Shown: piece after piece, positions 34,748 through 43,757 of the stretch | Layout: the number at the start of each line of letters is the position of its first letter | Numbering within the stretch: the first letter of the stretch is position 1 | Program-made: the position numbers and the translations under genes | The notes under the pieces: model-generated | What the model was told of the DNA's origin: nothing | The model's input: the letters and a program-made list of their open reading frames with translations, nothing else | Database searches by the model: none | NCBI RefSeq assembly: GCF_000425505.1 | Contig: NZ_KE384392.1 | Location: 102,973-166,972, forward strand | DNA length: 64,000 bases | Reading direction: 5' to 3' | Source: Flavobacterium frigidarium DSM 17623 | Lineage (GTDB): Bacteria > Bacteroidota > Bacteroidia > Flavobacteriales > Flavobacteriaceae

Positions 34748-36292
34748 ATGTTTGAAAATTCAATAGAAGAAAAAAAAGAAACTAAAAAACAACTTTACGC
34801 ATACCAACAAAATGACATTGATGCCATTTTTGAACGTATCGATAACGCGCCTAAACAACACCATTTACTTTATCAGCTTCCTACGGGAGGTGGTAAGACG
34901 GTGATTTTCTCTGAAATTGTGCGTCGATACCTGGCTAATAATGACAAAAAAGTGGTTGTACTTACACACCGTATAGAGTTGTGTAAACAAACCTCAAAAA
35001 TGTTGAAAGGTTTTGATGTAAAAAACAAAATCATTAATAGTAAGGTAAAAGAACTTCCAGATCAAAACGAATACTCTTGTTTTGTGGCGATGGTAGAAAC
35101 ATTAAAAAACCGTATCAACGACGAGAAACTACATCTTGATAATATAGGTTTGGTAATTATTGATGAGGCACATTACAACTCATTTAGAAAATTGTTAAGC
35201 TCATTTAAAAATGCTTTCATTTTAGGTGTGACAGCAACACCTTTGAGTTCGAATATAAAATTACCAATGCATCAAAGTTACGATGAATTGATTGTAGGTG
35301 ACACTATAAGTTCATTAATTGATAACGGATTTTTGGCTAAAGCCATCACGTATAGCTACGATGTAGGGCTTACTTCGTTAAAAGTAGGTATCAATGGTGA
35401 TTATACTGTAAAATCATCTGATGATTTGTATACAAATATGGCGATGCAAGAAAAATTATTGCATGCCTACACTGAAAAATCATTAGGTAAAAAGACCCTT
35501 ATTTTCAATAACGGTATCAATACCTCTTTATATGTCTACGAAACATTTAGAGAAGCAGGTTATCCTATTCGTCATTTAGATAATACAAGTAGTACAGAGG
35601 AAAGAAAGGAAATCCTACATTGGTTTAAGCATACTACAGATGCTATTTTGACCTCTGTGGGGATCTTGACAACTGGTTTTGATGAACCTACTGTTGAAAC
35701 GATTATATTAAATAGAGCGACAAAATCACTGACGCTATATTACCAAATGATTGGTCGTGGATCACGTAAATTACCTAACAAGGATATTTTTACTGTAATA
35801 GATTTAGGAAATAATGCAGCCCGTTTTGGACTATGGAGCGAACCAGTAAACTGGCAACATATTTTTAAATCACCTGAATTCTATCTTGAAAACTTGCGTG
35901 ATGATACTGAGATTGAATTGTATTTTAAATATGCAATGCCTCCTGAATTACGTGCTAAATTTAGTAAAACTGCTGAAGTAACTTTTGATGTAGATGAAGA
36001 GCACAAGCTTGCCATAGCACAAAATTTACGTTCAAAAGTTGTTCTTGAAAAATCTCTTGAGCAACATGCAGCAATGTGTGTAGACAATACTGAGACTTTG
36101 CAAGAAGCAAAATCACTAGGTAAGGAACTAGATGAAGACATCGATTGCCGTATCAAACGTTATTCAAAATGCCTTAGTCAGTGCAGTAAGAACTACCGCG
36201 AATGGCTGGTTGACGATTACAAATTAAAAATGACTTTACTTATTGGTAAAAAATACCGTGAGAAAATCATGAACGAACCTGATGAAGAATAG
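34748..36292 (+). CDS. DEAD/DEAH-box superfamily 2 helicase
   Basis: The product is 514 residues from ATG 34748. An ATG at 34667 would add 27 hydrophobic residues not typical of the family and lies upstream of a consensus promoter. Motifs are Walker A PTGGGKTV, the motif II box IDEAHYN, motif III TATPL, GILTTGFDEPTV and the motif VI Arg finger QMIGRGSRK. This matches the type III restriction Res / RadD-like group of SF2 helicases. The C-terminal about 130 residues are helical and include three Cys (DCRIKRYSKCLSQC). No nuclease or methylase genes adjoin it, so a stand-alone repair or RNA role is likelier than restriction. Confidence 0.9.
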   Translation: MFENSIEEKKETKKQLYAYQQNDIDAIFERIDNAPKQHHLLYQLPTGGGKTVIFSEIVRRYLANNDKKVVVLTHRIELCKQTSKMLKGFDVKNKIINSKVKELPDQNEYSCFVAMVETLKNRINDEKLHLDNIGLVIIDEAHYNSFRKLLSSFKNAFILGVTATPLSSNIKLPMHQSYDELIVGDTISSLIDNGFLAKAITYSYDVGLTSLKVGINGDYTVKSSDDLYTNMAMQEKLLHAYTEKSLGKKTLIFNNGINTSLYVYETFREAGYPIRHLDNTSSTEERKEILHWFKHTTDAILTSVGILTTGFDEPTVETIILNRATKSLTLYYQMIGRGSRKLPNKDIFTVIDLGNNAARFGLWSEPVNWQHIFKSPEFYLENLRDDTEIELYFKYAMPPELRAKFSKTAEVTFDVDEEHKLAIAQNLRSKVVLEKSLEQHAAMCVDNTETLQEAKSLGKELDEDIDCRIKRYSKCLSQCSKNYREWLVDDYKLKMTLLIGKKYREKIMNEPDEE

Positions 36293-36296
36293 GCTT

Positions 36297-36335
36297 ATTA
36301 GGAGCTTCCCGATAGCTATCGGGAATGCTTCCTAA
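36297..36335. repeat. Palindromic intergenic repeat between two helicase genes
   Basis: A perfect 18-bp palindrome, TCCCGATAGCTATCGGGA (36307-36324), is framed by TTAGGAGC and GCTTCCTAA, making a nested hairpin. The palindrome core is of a kind repeated between flavobacterial genes, and AGGAGCTTCC also occurs in the repeat at 41991-42135. It could act as a weak terminator, but no long T run follows. Confidence 0.6.
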
Positions 36336-36417
36336 TTCTGCCCGTCAGGTCAGTACCTCAAGGTTAATAATACGCATGCAAATCAACTATTTTTTATAAA
36401 ATAATAAATCCAAACAA

Positions 36418-37761
36418 ATGTCAAAACAATTCTCAGATTTAGGAATTGAATCTCCTATATTAAAATCGCTTACCGAATTGAAAATTGTTACTCCAACAGA
36501 AATTCAACAAAAAACAATTCCGTTATTATTGCAAAATAAAACGGATTTAGTTGGTCTGGCAAAAACAGGTACTGGTAAAACAGCCGCGTTTGGATTGCCA
36601 CTTTTACAATTAATAGATACTGCTGCAAATCATGTCCAAGCTATCATTCTTATCCCAACAAGAGAATTAGGACATCAGATATTTAAAAACTTAGAGGATT
36701 TTGCTAAGTATTTACCCGAGGTTTCTATTGCAGCAACTTGCGGAGGAATTCCTATCAAACCACAAATCGAACGCTTATCACAACCTACACATATAGTTGT
36801 AGCGACACCAGGACGTTTAATAGATTTGATTCAGCGTAAAGCAATCAACTTGAAAGAAACTAATTTTCTTATTCTAGATGAGGCCGATGAAATGGTTTCT
36901 ATCTTAAAAGAAAGCTTGGATGAAATCGTAGCCGAATTGCCAAAAGAACACCGTACTTTTTTATTCTCAGCAACTTTGCCAGGAACAATTAAGCAACTAG
37001 TTCAAAATTACCTAAACAAAAATGTAGTGCAGGTTAGTGCCAACATGGAAACGGTAGGGAATCAAGGCATCGATCACGAGTATATAGTAGTTGATCCCAT
37101 TGAGAAGCTAGATGTTTTGATGCATTTTTTGAATTCGAGAGAAGGAGAACGCGGAATTATATTTTGTAAAACCAAAGCAGCTGTAAACAAACTAGCAAAA
37201 AACTTGGCGATTAACCGCTTTTCATCAGGAGCCTTGCACGGGAGTTTGTCACAGGGGATTCGTGATCGTATAATGGAACAATTTCGTGAGGGACACATCA
37301 ATATTTTGGTTGCTACAGATCTTGCCGCCAGAGGTATTGATGTCAAGGAAATCTCATATGTTGTAAATTACCATCTACCTGATGCTTATGAAGCGTATGT
37401 ACACCGTTCTGGTAGAACAGCGAGAGCAGGAGCAAAGGGACTTTCATTAACCGTATTGCAACCCGAAGAAGAGAAAGAAATAGCTGATTTTGAAAAGGAA
37501 TTAGGGATTAAATTTACGCAATTTAAGAAGCCTAGTATATCTAGTATTGAAGACAATAATACACTATTGTGGGCCAAACAAATTTTTAAAACGAAACCCA
37601 ACCACGAGGTTGATACCGAATTGAAAACAAAAATTAAGACGGTTTTTCACCATTTAACTAAAGATGAACTGATCGAAAAATTATTGGCTAATTACATTTT
37701 GCAGAATAAAAATGAACCAGTAGAAAAACCAGTCAAAAGACAAAAAATGAAGCAGAAGTAA
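36418..37761 (+). CDS. DEAD-box RNA helicase (RhlE/CshA-like)
   Basis: The 447-residue ATP-dependent RNA helicase has all motifs: Q motif TPTEIQQKTIPLLL, Walker A AKTGTGKT, PTRELG, TPGRL, DEAD, SAT, RGIDV, and the motif VI HRSGRTARAG. A short C-terminal tail is Lys-rich (KRQKMKQK), useful for RNA contact. It probably assists ribosome assembly or mRNA decay, often with cold induction. A terminator follows. Confidence 0.95.
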   Translation: MSKQFSDLGIESPILKSLTELKIVTPTEIQQKTIPLLLQNKTDLVGLAKTGTGKTAAFGLPLLQLIDTAANHVQAIILIPTRELGHQIFKNLEDFAKYLPEVSIAATCGGIPIKPQIERLSQPTHIVVATPGRLIDLIQRKAINLKETNFLILDEADEMVSILKESLDEIVAELPKEHRTFLFSATLPGTIKQLVQNYLNKNVVQVSANMETVGNQGIDHEYIVVDPIEKLDVLMHFLNSREGERGIIFCKTKAAVNKLAKNLAINRFSSGALHGSLSQGIRDRIMEQFREGHINILVATDLAARGIDVKEISYVVNYHLPDAYEAYVHRSGRTARAGAKGLSLTVLQPEEEKEIADFEKELGIKFTQFKKPSISSIEDNNTLLWAKQIFKTKPNHEVDTELKTKIKTVFHHLTKDELIEKLLANYILQNKNEPVEKPVKRQKMKQK

Positions 37762-37782
37762 AAACTGTTTGCTTTTAATAAT

Positions 37783-37817
37783 AACCATTATAAATCTTCC
37801 GGGAGTTTGTAATGGTT
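37783..37817. terminator. Intrinsic terminator between convergent genes
   Basis: AACCATTATAAA (37783-37794) pairs with TTTGTAATGGTT (37806-37817) with one G-T pair, followed by a further run of T. The loop holds CCGGGAG. Confidence 0.75.
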
Positions 37818-37828
37818 TTTTTTATGTT

Positions 37829-39121
37829 CTATATGCTACTATTTTTTAAAAACACATAAAAGGTGCTTCCTTCTCCTTGAATACTTTCGGCCCAAATTAA
37901 GCCGTCGTGCTGTGCTATGAAATCGCGGCACAAAAGCAATCCTATTCCAGTACCTCTCTCAGCTATATGTTCGTCATTATTTTGAGTTGTACAATCATCA
38001 AATAACGTTTTCAATGTAGCGGCGCTCATGCCTACACCGTTATCAGAGACAACTAAGGTTGTTCCTTTATGATTTATATATGAACTTATAGAAATGGTGC
38101 CAGCAGTACTTGTAAATTTTATTGCATTAGAAACTAAATTACGGACTACGGTTTCGATCATATTTTTGTCTGCTATGATATCATAATTCTCAAAAATATT
38201 TAAATTTATTGTGATCTCTTTACTACTTGCCACCTCTAACGGCATGGCAATGGCTTGTTTTATAAGAGCTTTTAGGTTAATTTCTTCAGGTAAAAAATGT
38301 ATCTCATTTGTTTGCGAAAGCGACCATTCTAATAGGTTCTGTAACAAATAATAAGTCTTTGTAGAGGTGTCATAAATGGCTGTAACAAATTTCTCTTTCT
38401 CTATCTCTCCAAGTTCGTTTTGTTGCTCTTTTAAAATTTGACTTAAACCAATTAGGGCATTAAATGGAGATCTCAAATCATGAGAAATGATAGCAAATAA
38501 CTTGTCTTTTGTTGCATTTGCTTTTTGAAGTTCTTCATTTTTTTTAATTGACAATTCCTGCTGCTGTCTGTAATTTGTCTTTAAATAACGAATGGTTAAA
38601 AAGATTGTTAGTAATAAAATTCCTAATGTTAAAGCAGTATCTAAATATCTAAAAGAAGGTTTTTCATAATGTACATAGATCATATCTGGATAAGAATATT
38701 CTAAATAAAGTAAGGTATAGGCGATAGCTAGTTGGAACAGCATCCAAAATAGGAGTTGTTCTTTTTTAACAATGGAGGCATAAATTACAAATGTTATGGC
38801 AAAAATCAGTATGATAGGGCCGTCTATACCGCAATTAAAGAGATATCCAATAACCAGTACAAAGGAAATGCAAACAGCAAAAATGGCAAATGTTGCACGA
38901 GATTGCTGTTTATATCTGGAAAAATAAAATAAAATCAATAATAGAATTAATGCAAGTAAGAGTACATAACCAAAGATTAGTAGACCTAAGAAAAAGTTAG
39001 CGGGAAACGAGATTAAAAGTACAAGTGAAGTTATTAAACAAACGCCATGAAAAATTCTCCTTTCTAAAGAGAAATTTTCTTTCGTACCAATTAGGTTTAG
39101 CCACTTTTGTTTGATGTCCAT
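37829..39121 (-). CDS. Orphan membrane sensor histidine kinase
   Basis: The 430-residue protein has six hydrophobic helices in the first 180 residues (7TM/MASE-like sensing without a large extracellular loop) and a short coiled coil. The phosphoacceptor is H214 in SHDLRSPFNAL, and an HATPase domain follows (NLVSNAIKF, DNGVGM, GTGIGLLLCRDF). No receiver domain and no regulator gene is adjacent, so its partner is elsewhere. The stimulus is unknown; few polar loops suggest a membrane-borne signal. Confidence 0.9.
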   Translation of the reverse strand: MDIKQKWLNLIGTKENFSLERRIFHGVCLITSLVLLISFPANFFLGLLIFGYVLLLALILLLILFYFSRYKQQSRATFAIFAVCISFVLVIGYLFNCGIDGPIILIFAITFVIYASIVKKEQLLFWMLFQLAIAYTLLYLEYSYPDMIYVHYEKPSFRYLDTALTLGILLLTIFLTIRYLKTNYRQQQELSIKKNEELQKANATKDKLFAIISHDLRSPFNALIGLSQILKEQQNELGEIEKEKFVTAIYDTSTKTYYLLQNLLEWSLSQTNEIHFLPEEINLKALIKQAIAMPLEVASSKEITINLNIFENYDIIADKNMIETVVRNLVSNAIKFTSTAGTISISSYINHKGTTLVVSDNGVGMSAATLKTLFDDCTTQNNDEHIAERGTGIGLLLCRDFIAQHDGLIWAESIQGEGSTFYVFLKNSSI

Positions 39122-39326
39122 AAATAACTTGTTTAGTACAAGTTACAAAAAATAATCATGCATCTCTGTAAAAATAAGGGTATTCAAAATAGCAGTATAA
39201 CACTGACTAATTTAATTTTAACCCTTTTTTAATAGTTTTGCTCTAATTCTCTTTTATTAATTCTGTATATTTAATGTTTTATTTTGCGATAGCCTATTTG
39301 GCTGTTCAGTTAATGATTATCAGCTA

Positions 39327-39368
39327 TCGATACACAATTTTTTTCATTAGCAAAGAATAGTGTATCGA
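39327..39368. promoter_or_regulatory. Inverted repeat upstream of the NADH dehydrogenase gene
   Basis: TCGATACAC (39327-39335) is repeated inverted as GTGTATCGA (39360-39368), 24 bp apart, ending 41 bp before the NDH start in a 288-bp divergent gap. It could be a two-site operator or a hairpin in the 5' leader. I see no clean TAnnTTTG here, and nothing else in the gap. Confidence 0.35.
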
Positions 39369-39409
39369 CACAATTAAGAGACAATAATTACAAAGTTAAA
39401 ATCACATAT

Positions 39410-40693
39410 ATGGAAATTGTTATTATAGGAGGAGGTTTTGCTGGCCTAAATTTAGCTAAAGAATTGCTAGATCAAAAGGGCGTGCGCGTTACTTTGGTTG
39501 ATAAAAATAATTATAATTTTTTTCCTCCCTTAATATATCAGGTAGCAACCGCTTTTTTAGAACCCTCAAGTATTAGTTATCCATTTAGAAAATTCTTTGC
39601 AGGAAAGAAGAACTTGCAATTTAGATTGGGGAAATTGCAACGCGTGGTACCCGAAGAAAACAAGGTGATTTTACATAACGGTGAACTTCACTATGATCAT
39701 TTGGTATTTGCGACAGGAGCAGAGACTAGTTATTTTGGGATTGAGAACGTCAAGAAAAATGCCATCCCAATGAAAACACTGAATGACGCGATTGTGATGC
39801 GTAATACTATTTTGAAAAATTTAGAGAAAGCTGCAATTTGCAAAGACATGCGCGAGCGCCGTAAATTGTTGACGATTGTTGTAGCTGGTGGTGGACCAAC
39901 TGGTGTTGAAGTTTCTGGAATGTTTGCCGAAATGAAGAAGAGTGTTTTCATGAAGGAATATCCAGAATTGGCTACAGCAGCAAGTAACATATATCTGATT
40001 GATGGTGGACCAACACTTCTCGCACCTATGACTGAGGAATCACAAAAAGATACCTTGAATGCTTTAACAGATCTAGGTGTAGTTGTAAAATTGAACAATC
40101 GTGTCTTAGATTATGTAGACGATACCGTATTTTTAGAAAATGGCGAAACCATTCAAACAAAAAATTTGATTTGGGCAGCTGGTGTTTCCGCAATGATTTT
40201 TGAAGGAATTCCTGTTGAAAGCTATGGTCGTGGCCGAAGAATGACAACAGATGAATATAATAAAGTTAATGCAACAAATAATATATATGCGATTGGAGAT
40301 ACTTGTATTCAATTAACTGACAAGAATTTTCCACAAGGGCATCCTCAAGTTGCTCAAGTCGCTATACAGCAAGGGCTAAATTTAGCTAAGAACTTTAAGT
40401 TAATGTTACAAAACAAACCTTTAAAAGCTTTCGAGTATAACGATAAAGGTTCGATGGCAATTATTGGTAAGAACAAAGCTGTGGTTGACTTGCCAAAACC
40501 AAAGATGCACTTCAAAGGTTTCTTTGCATGGGCAATTTGGTTATTTGTCCATTTAATTTCGCTCATTACCTACCGCAATAGAATAAAAACGTTCTACAAC
40601 TGGATGATTGCATATCTAGCAAGAGATCAGTCTTTAAGAATGATTATTAGACCAGATAAAAAAGTAAAAACTCCAAAAGAAACAAGCTTATAA
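39410..40693 (+). CDS. Type II NADH:quinone oxidoreductase (NDH-2)
   Basis: The 427-residue flavoprotein has an N-terminal FAD-binding GGGFAGLN motif, a second nucleotide-binding GGGPTGVE motif for NADH (about residue 165), and the FAD-contacting AIGDTC. Near the C-terminus, helical segments (FFAWAIWLFVHLISLI, then FYNWMIAYL) anchor it to the membrane face, as in non-proton-pumping NDH-2. It passes electrons from NADH to menaquinone. The stop codon lies inside the perfect palindrome that forms its terminator. Confidence 0.92.
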   Translation: MEIVIIGGGFAGLNLAKELLDQKGVRVTLVDKNNYNFFPPLIYQVATAFLEPSSISYPFRKFFAGKKNLQFRLGKLQRVVPEENKVILHNGELHYDHLVFATGAETSYFGIENVKKNAIPMKTLNDAIVMRNTILKNLEKAAICKDMRERRKLLTIVVAGGGPTGVEVSGMFAEMKKSVFMKEYPELATAASNIYLIDGGPTLLAPMTEESQKDTLNALTDLGVVVKLNNRVLDYVDDTVFLENGETIQTKNLIWAAGVSAMIFEGIPVESYGRGRRMTTDEYNKVNATNNIYAIGDTCIQLTDKNFPQGHPQVAQVAIQQGLNLAKNFKLMLQNKPLKAFEYNDKGSMAIIGKNKAVVDLPKPKMHFKGFFAWAIWLFVHLISLITYRNRIKTFYNWMIAYLARDQSLRMIIRPDKKVKTPKETSL

Positions 40694-40706
40694 GCTTGTT
40701 TCTTTT
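40675..40706. terminator. Perfect 32-bp palindromic terminator spanning the NDH-2 stop codon
   Basis: The two 16-base arms (40675-40690 and 40691-40706) are exact complements centred on the stop codon boundary, followed by T on the plus strand. It serves the NDH-2 gene and the convergent MFS gene. The last NDH-2 codons form part of the stem. Confidence 0.85.
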
Positions 40707-40707
40707 T

Positions 40708-41901
40708 TTAATGCTTAATTATAATGTTGCGCTTCCCAATAAGCAGTACAATTAAAGCCACGATTGTCGAAGTTGCCATGATTAATACCATAGGATAAAT
40801 CGATGCTGTAACAAATAATCCTACAGCAAACGAAGCTAGCGCACCAAGTCCCAACTGAATTGCACCCATCAATGCCGAAGCACTTCCTGCATTATTTGTA
40901 AAAGGCGCTAAAGTTAATCCTGCAGTATTTGGATTAGAAATTCCCAAACAAGCTAAGAATAGAAATAACATTCCTATCGTTTCATATAATCCCAGCATAT
41001 CATTAATGGATAATACTAAAAAAACTACCGCTACTACTGATTGTGTTAGTAAGGCACCATATATTAATTGCTCGCTACGATACCATTTTAAAAGCACAGA
41101 GTTTAATTGACTAGAAAGGATAAAACTCAGTGACATAAAGGCAAAAATCCAACCGTACATTTTGGGATCTACTTTGTAGATGTCCATGAAAATTATAGGT
41201 GAAGCCGCCACATAAGTAAACAATCCCGAAAAAGCAATTGCTCCTGTGAAAGCATAGGTGTAAAATTGAGGTTCTTTTAAAACGCTAGCAAAATTCTTTA
41301 AAATAGGTTTTGGTTTTAGGGAGATTGAAGTATCGGGTTCATAACTATCCGGCAAACCAAACTGTGCCGCCAGCATGATAATGATTCCAATAAACATCAA
41401 TATCACAAACACCATGTGCCAACCATACCAATCGGTTACATAGCCACCCACAGTAGGCGCCAGCATAGGAGATAATCCCACTACTAACATTAATAATGAA
41501 AAGACTTTTGGAATATCTTTAACTGGAAATAAATCACGTACCATTGAAACTGAAGCCACTGTCGCAGCACAACTCCCCACTGCTTGTATAAATCGCAAAC
41601 CTATAAAAGTATCGATGTCTCTCACAAATACACATCCTAATGAAGCGGCAATGTAGACCAACATTCCTATAAATAATGGTTTTTTACGACCGTAACGATC
41701 CAGTAATGGACCATATAATAATTGTCCTGCGGAAATTCCTATGAAATAACTCGATAATGTCATTGCGACACTCGCCACTGTAGTATTTAAGTCGGTAGCA
41801 ATTTGAGCAAAACCCGGTAAATACATATCAATAGAAAAAGGTCCAAGGGCAGTAAGAGATCCTAAGATCAAAATCAATTTTATATAATGGGCTTTTGTCA
41901 T
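40708..41901 (-). CDS. Bcr/CflA-type multidrug efflux MFS transporter
   Basis: The 397-residue protein has twelve membrane helices and the drug/proton antiporter features SLTALGPFSIDMYLPGF, the motif A loop GPLLDRYGRKKPLF, RFIQAVGSCAATVASVSMVRDL in helix 4 and motif C-like LSPMLAPTVGGYV. It exports drugs or metabolites such as sulfonamides, bicyclomycin or amino-acid derivatives. Single gene. Confidence 0.92.
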   Translation of the reverse strand: MTKAHYIKLILILGSLTALGPFSIDMYLPGFAQIATDLNTTVASVAMTLSSYFIGISAGQLLYGPLLDRYGRKKPLFIGMLVYIAASLGCVFVRDIDTFIGLRFIQAVGSCAATVASVSMVRDLFPVKDIPKVFSLLMLVVGLSPMLAPTVGGYVTDWYGWHMVFVILMFIGIIIMLAAQFGLPDSYEPDTSISLKPKPILKNFASVLKEPQFYTYAFTGAIAFSGLFTYVAASPIIFMDIYKVDPKMYGWIFAFMSLSFILSSQLNSVLLKWYRSEQLIYGALLTQSVVAVVFLVLSINDMLGLYETIGMLFLFLACLGISNPNTAGLTLAPFTNNAGSASALMGAIQLGLGALASFAVGLFVTASIYPMVLIMATSTIVALIVLLIGKRNIIIKH

Positions 41902-41990
41902 GTAGCGATTTATTTTTTTTGCAAATGTAAGTATTTAAAAGGCTTTAAAAATGGATTTAAAATTCCAATTAATAACTACTTTTTAAAGCT

Positions 41991-42135
41991 TTTTCCTGCT
42001 ATTCGTTACAAGCTCACCGGCTTCAAACTTATTTTATTAAATCTAGTAGGAGCTTCCTTTGGTCGCTCTACCATATCTATAAAATAGCGTTTTCATTCCG
42101 TTAAGACTTTTCACTACTATCAGGGCTAGCAATTT
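41991..42135 (+). repeat. Flavobacterial intergenic repeat in the 353-bp gap before the cupin gene
   Basis: The segment has the order TTTTCCTGCT, GCTCACCGGCTTCAA, TAGGAGCTTCC, GGTCGCTCTACC and CAGGGCTAGC, which I recall as a common dispersed intergenic element of flavobacteria. Its middle folds as an imperfect hairpin: GTAGGAGC (42046-42053) with GCTCTAC (42065-42071), extended by ATTTTAT (42031-42037) with ATAAAAT (42079-42085). No coding frame is convincing. Only one copy is in this window. The rest of 41902-42254 is AT-rich and unremarkable. Confidence 0.6.
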
Positions 42136-42254
42136 GTGTTTTATTAAATTATTTGGCGCTTTCCTTACCATATTCGATAATTAATATGAAAATTTATGAA
42201 AACCAATAAGATTGTTTGTTCTACTTTTATAACATATTATTTCAATAAATCTAA

Positions 42255-42791
42255 ATGACTGCCGCTACACTAAAATTTTCTAACCCCATAATTAAAGATG
42301 AAATCGAAATACTATTCGAATCTAATGAAAAATTAGTTTTTAGAACGGTAGTAAAACCCTTAGGAGGACAGTCTGGAGTGCATTATCACACAAAAATAAC
42401 CGAAGAATTCAAAATAATTTCTGGTGAGTTGACCGTAAATTTAAACGGGCAAAAGTTAACTCTTAAGTTAGGAGATCATTATGTAATAAAACCTTTTGAT
42501 TGTCACCAGTTTCTAAATGAGTCTAAAAATAATGTAGTATTTGAAGTTGTGGTATCGCCGTTAATGGATGTAAGAAGAGGTTTGCAAATAATTTATGGAC
42601 TTGCTACAGAGGACAAGGTCTACAAAAACGGACTTCCTAAAAATATTTTAAGTGCTGCAATTGCCATACAAATGATGGATGCTTATGTGCCTAAAATTCC
42701 ATTATCAATTCAAAAAATAGGCATAGGAATATTGGTTTTTCTAGGGAAGAAAACGGCTCTACAAAAGAAACTTATTTCAAGATACTGTTAA
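42255..42791 (+). CDS. Cupin-domain protein
   Basis: The 178-residue protein has a small cupin barrel over about residues 25-100: GVHYHTKITEEFKIISGEL is the metal-binding HxH...E motif, and LGDHYVIKPFDCHQFLN supplies the second His. The C-terminal 70 residues are helical with one hydrophobic stretch (IGIGILVFLG), unusual for a plain cupin. It could be a small-molecule sensor or dioxygenase; function is not predictable. It is convergent with the Nudix-like regulator. Confidence 0.8.
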   Translation: MTAATLKFSNPIIKDEIEILFESNEKLVFRTVVKPLGGQSGVHYHTKITEEFKIISGELTVNLNGQKLTLKLGDHYVIKPFDCHQFLNESKNNVVFEVVVSPLMDVRRGLQIIYGLATEDKVYKNGLPKNILSAAIAIQMMDAYVPKIPLSIQKIGIGILVFLGKKTALQKKLISRYC

Positions 42792-42815
42792 CAACTTGAA
42801 ATCAATTTTTAATAA

Positions 42816-43553
42816 TTATAAAATCGTACTAATAATATTGTCTTTTTCTGAAAGTTTGTCAAATATGTCTTTGCTAAACATGTACAATTTTGAGGGCTTC
42901 TTAGAACTACCAACTTTCTTTTTATCCTCTAGCGGCACAATGTATGGTTTGTTCATGGCTTTTTTTCTAAAATTCCGATTATCTAATTCGATATTTAAGG
43001 CGATTTCAAAAGCAATTTGTAATTCGTTTAATGTGAATTTCATTGGAACCAAATCAAACATAATTGTTTCGGTTACTACCTTACTTTTTAAATCCTCATA
43101 CGCATCAGTTATAATTTTTTCGTGATCAAAACCTATTTCTGGCAAATCCTTGATTGGGAACCAGTGCAAATTTTCATTATTTTCAATTGCAATTGCATTT
43201 ACAGCTACTGCCAAGTAGTAAACAACAGTAAGGTTTTGAGAATCGCCACCTTTACTGCGTATCCACAACATATCTTTTTCAGTATTTGCCCGACGATTAC
43301 TGCCATAAGTCCTAAATTGTTTTTTGTTGATAAACGATTCTTTTGTAAGGTCTTTCAAAATACTATCAGCAGATTGAGCCAAATTACTACTCTTATAAAC
43401 ATGTTGGCCAAGAAGCATCCAATCATCAATAATAGGAAAGTTGTCATTATATAAATTCAATTTCCTTTTACTCAATAAAACATTTAAATTGTCTGAATCA
43501 AGTCCAAAAATTACACATTCTACCGATAAGTTATTAATTTTTCTAAAATCCAT
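42816..43553 (-). CDS. Nudix-like transcriptional regulator (NrtR-type) with degenerate Nudix box
   Basis: The 245-residue product starts at ATG 43553; a GTG at 43583 would add ten residues. The N-terminal Nudix fold (about 1-150) is recognisable, but the catalytic box is broken. The region that should read Gx5Ex7REUxEExGU is GQHVYKSSNLAQSADSILKDLTKES, lacking REU-EE residues, so hydrolysis is unlikely. The C-terminal part (about 155-240) is a winged-helix-like domain as in NrtR/AraR-type regulators, which bind nucleotides or sugars. Gene position, divergent from one polyol dehydrogenase and beside the sugar operon, suggests it controls that locus. That target is inferred. Confidence 0.8.
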   Translation of the reverse strand: MDFRKINNLSVECVIFGLDSDNLNVLLSKRKLNLYNDNFPIIDDWMLLGQHVYKSSNLAQSADSILKDLTKESFINKKQFRTYGSNRRANTEKDMLWIRSKGGDSQNLTVVYYLAVAVNAIAIENNENLHWFPIKDLPEIGFDHEKIITDAYEDLKSKVVTETIMFDLVPMKFTLNELQIAFEIALNIELDNRNFRKKAMNKPYIVPLEDKKKVGSSKKPSKLYMFSKDIFDKLSEKDNIISTIL

Positions 43554-43757
43554 AATTGAACTACTTTTATAAGGGATGCTCACAAATATAGAAAATTTAA
43601 GCAGGAATAAAGTGCCTAAAATCCTCTCTTTGTGCTGAAGAGTATTATTTTTTTAATGCTTTTTATTCTGCTTGAAACTAGGAGCCAACTTTAATTTTAA
43701 AAGTGTATTTTTAAACATTGAAATAAATAAACTACAAATCAAGATTACCCTTAAAGC

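Noticed and set aside
34748..36292. SF2 helicase as part of a type III restriction or other defence system
   Set aside because: No methylase, nuclease or other defence partner adjoins; neighbours are DUF6155 and an RNA helicase.
42796..43454. Two overlapping plus-strand frames (109 and 110 codons) opposite the Nudix-like regulator
   Set aside because: They are in other frames of a gene with recognisable domains, show no start region or domain, and overlap each other.
43599..43673. Inverted repeat AAGCAG(G)AATAAA / TTTATTCTGCTT between the Nudix-like gene and the first polyol dehydrogenase
   Set aside because: The arms differ by an insertion and are about 50 bp apart; it does not resemble the 33-bp palindrome, so I do not call it an operator.
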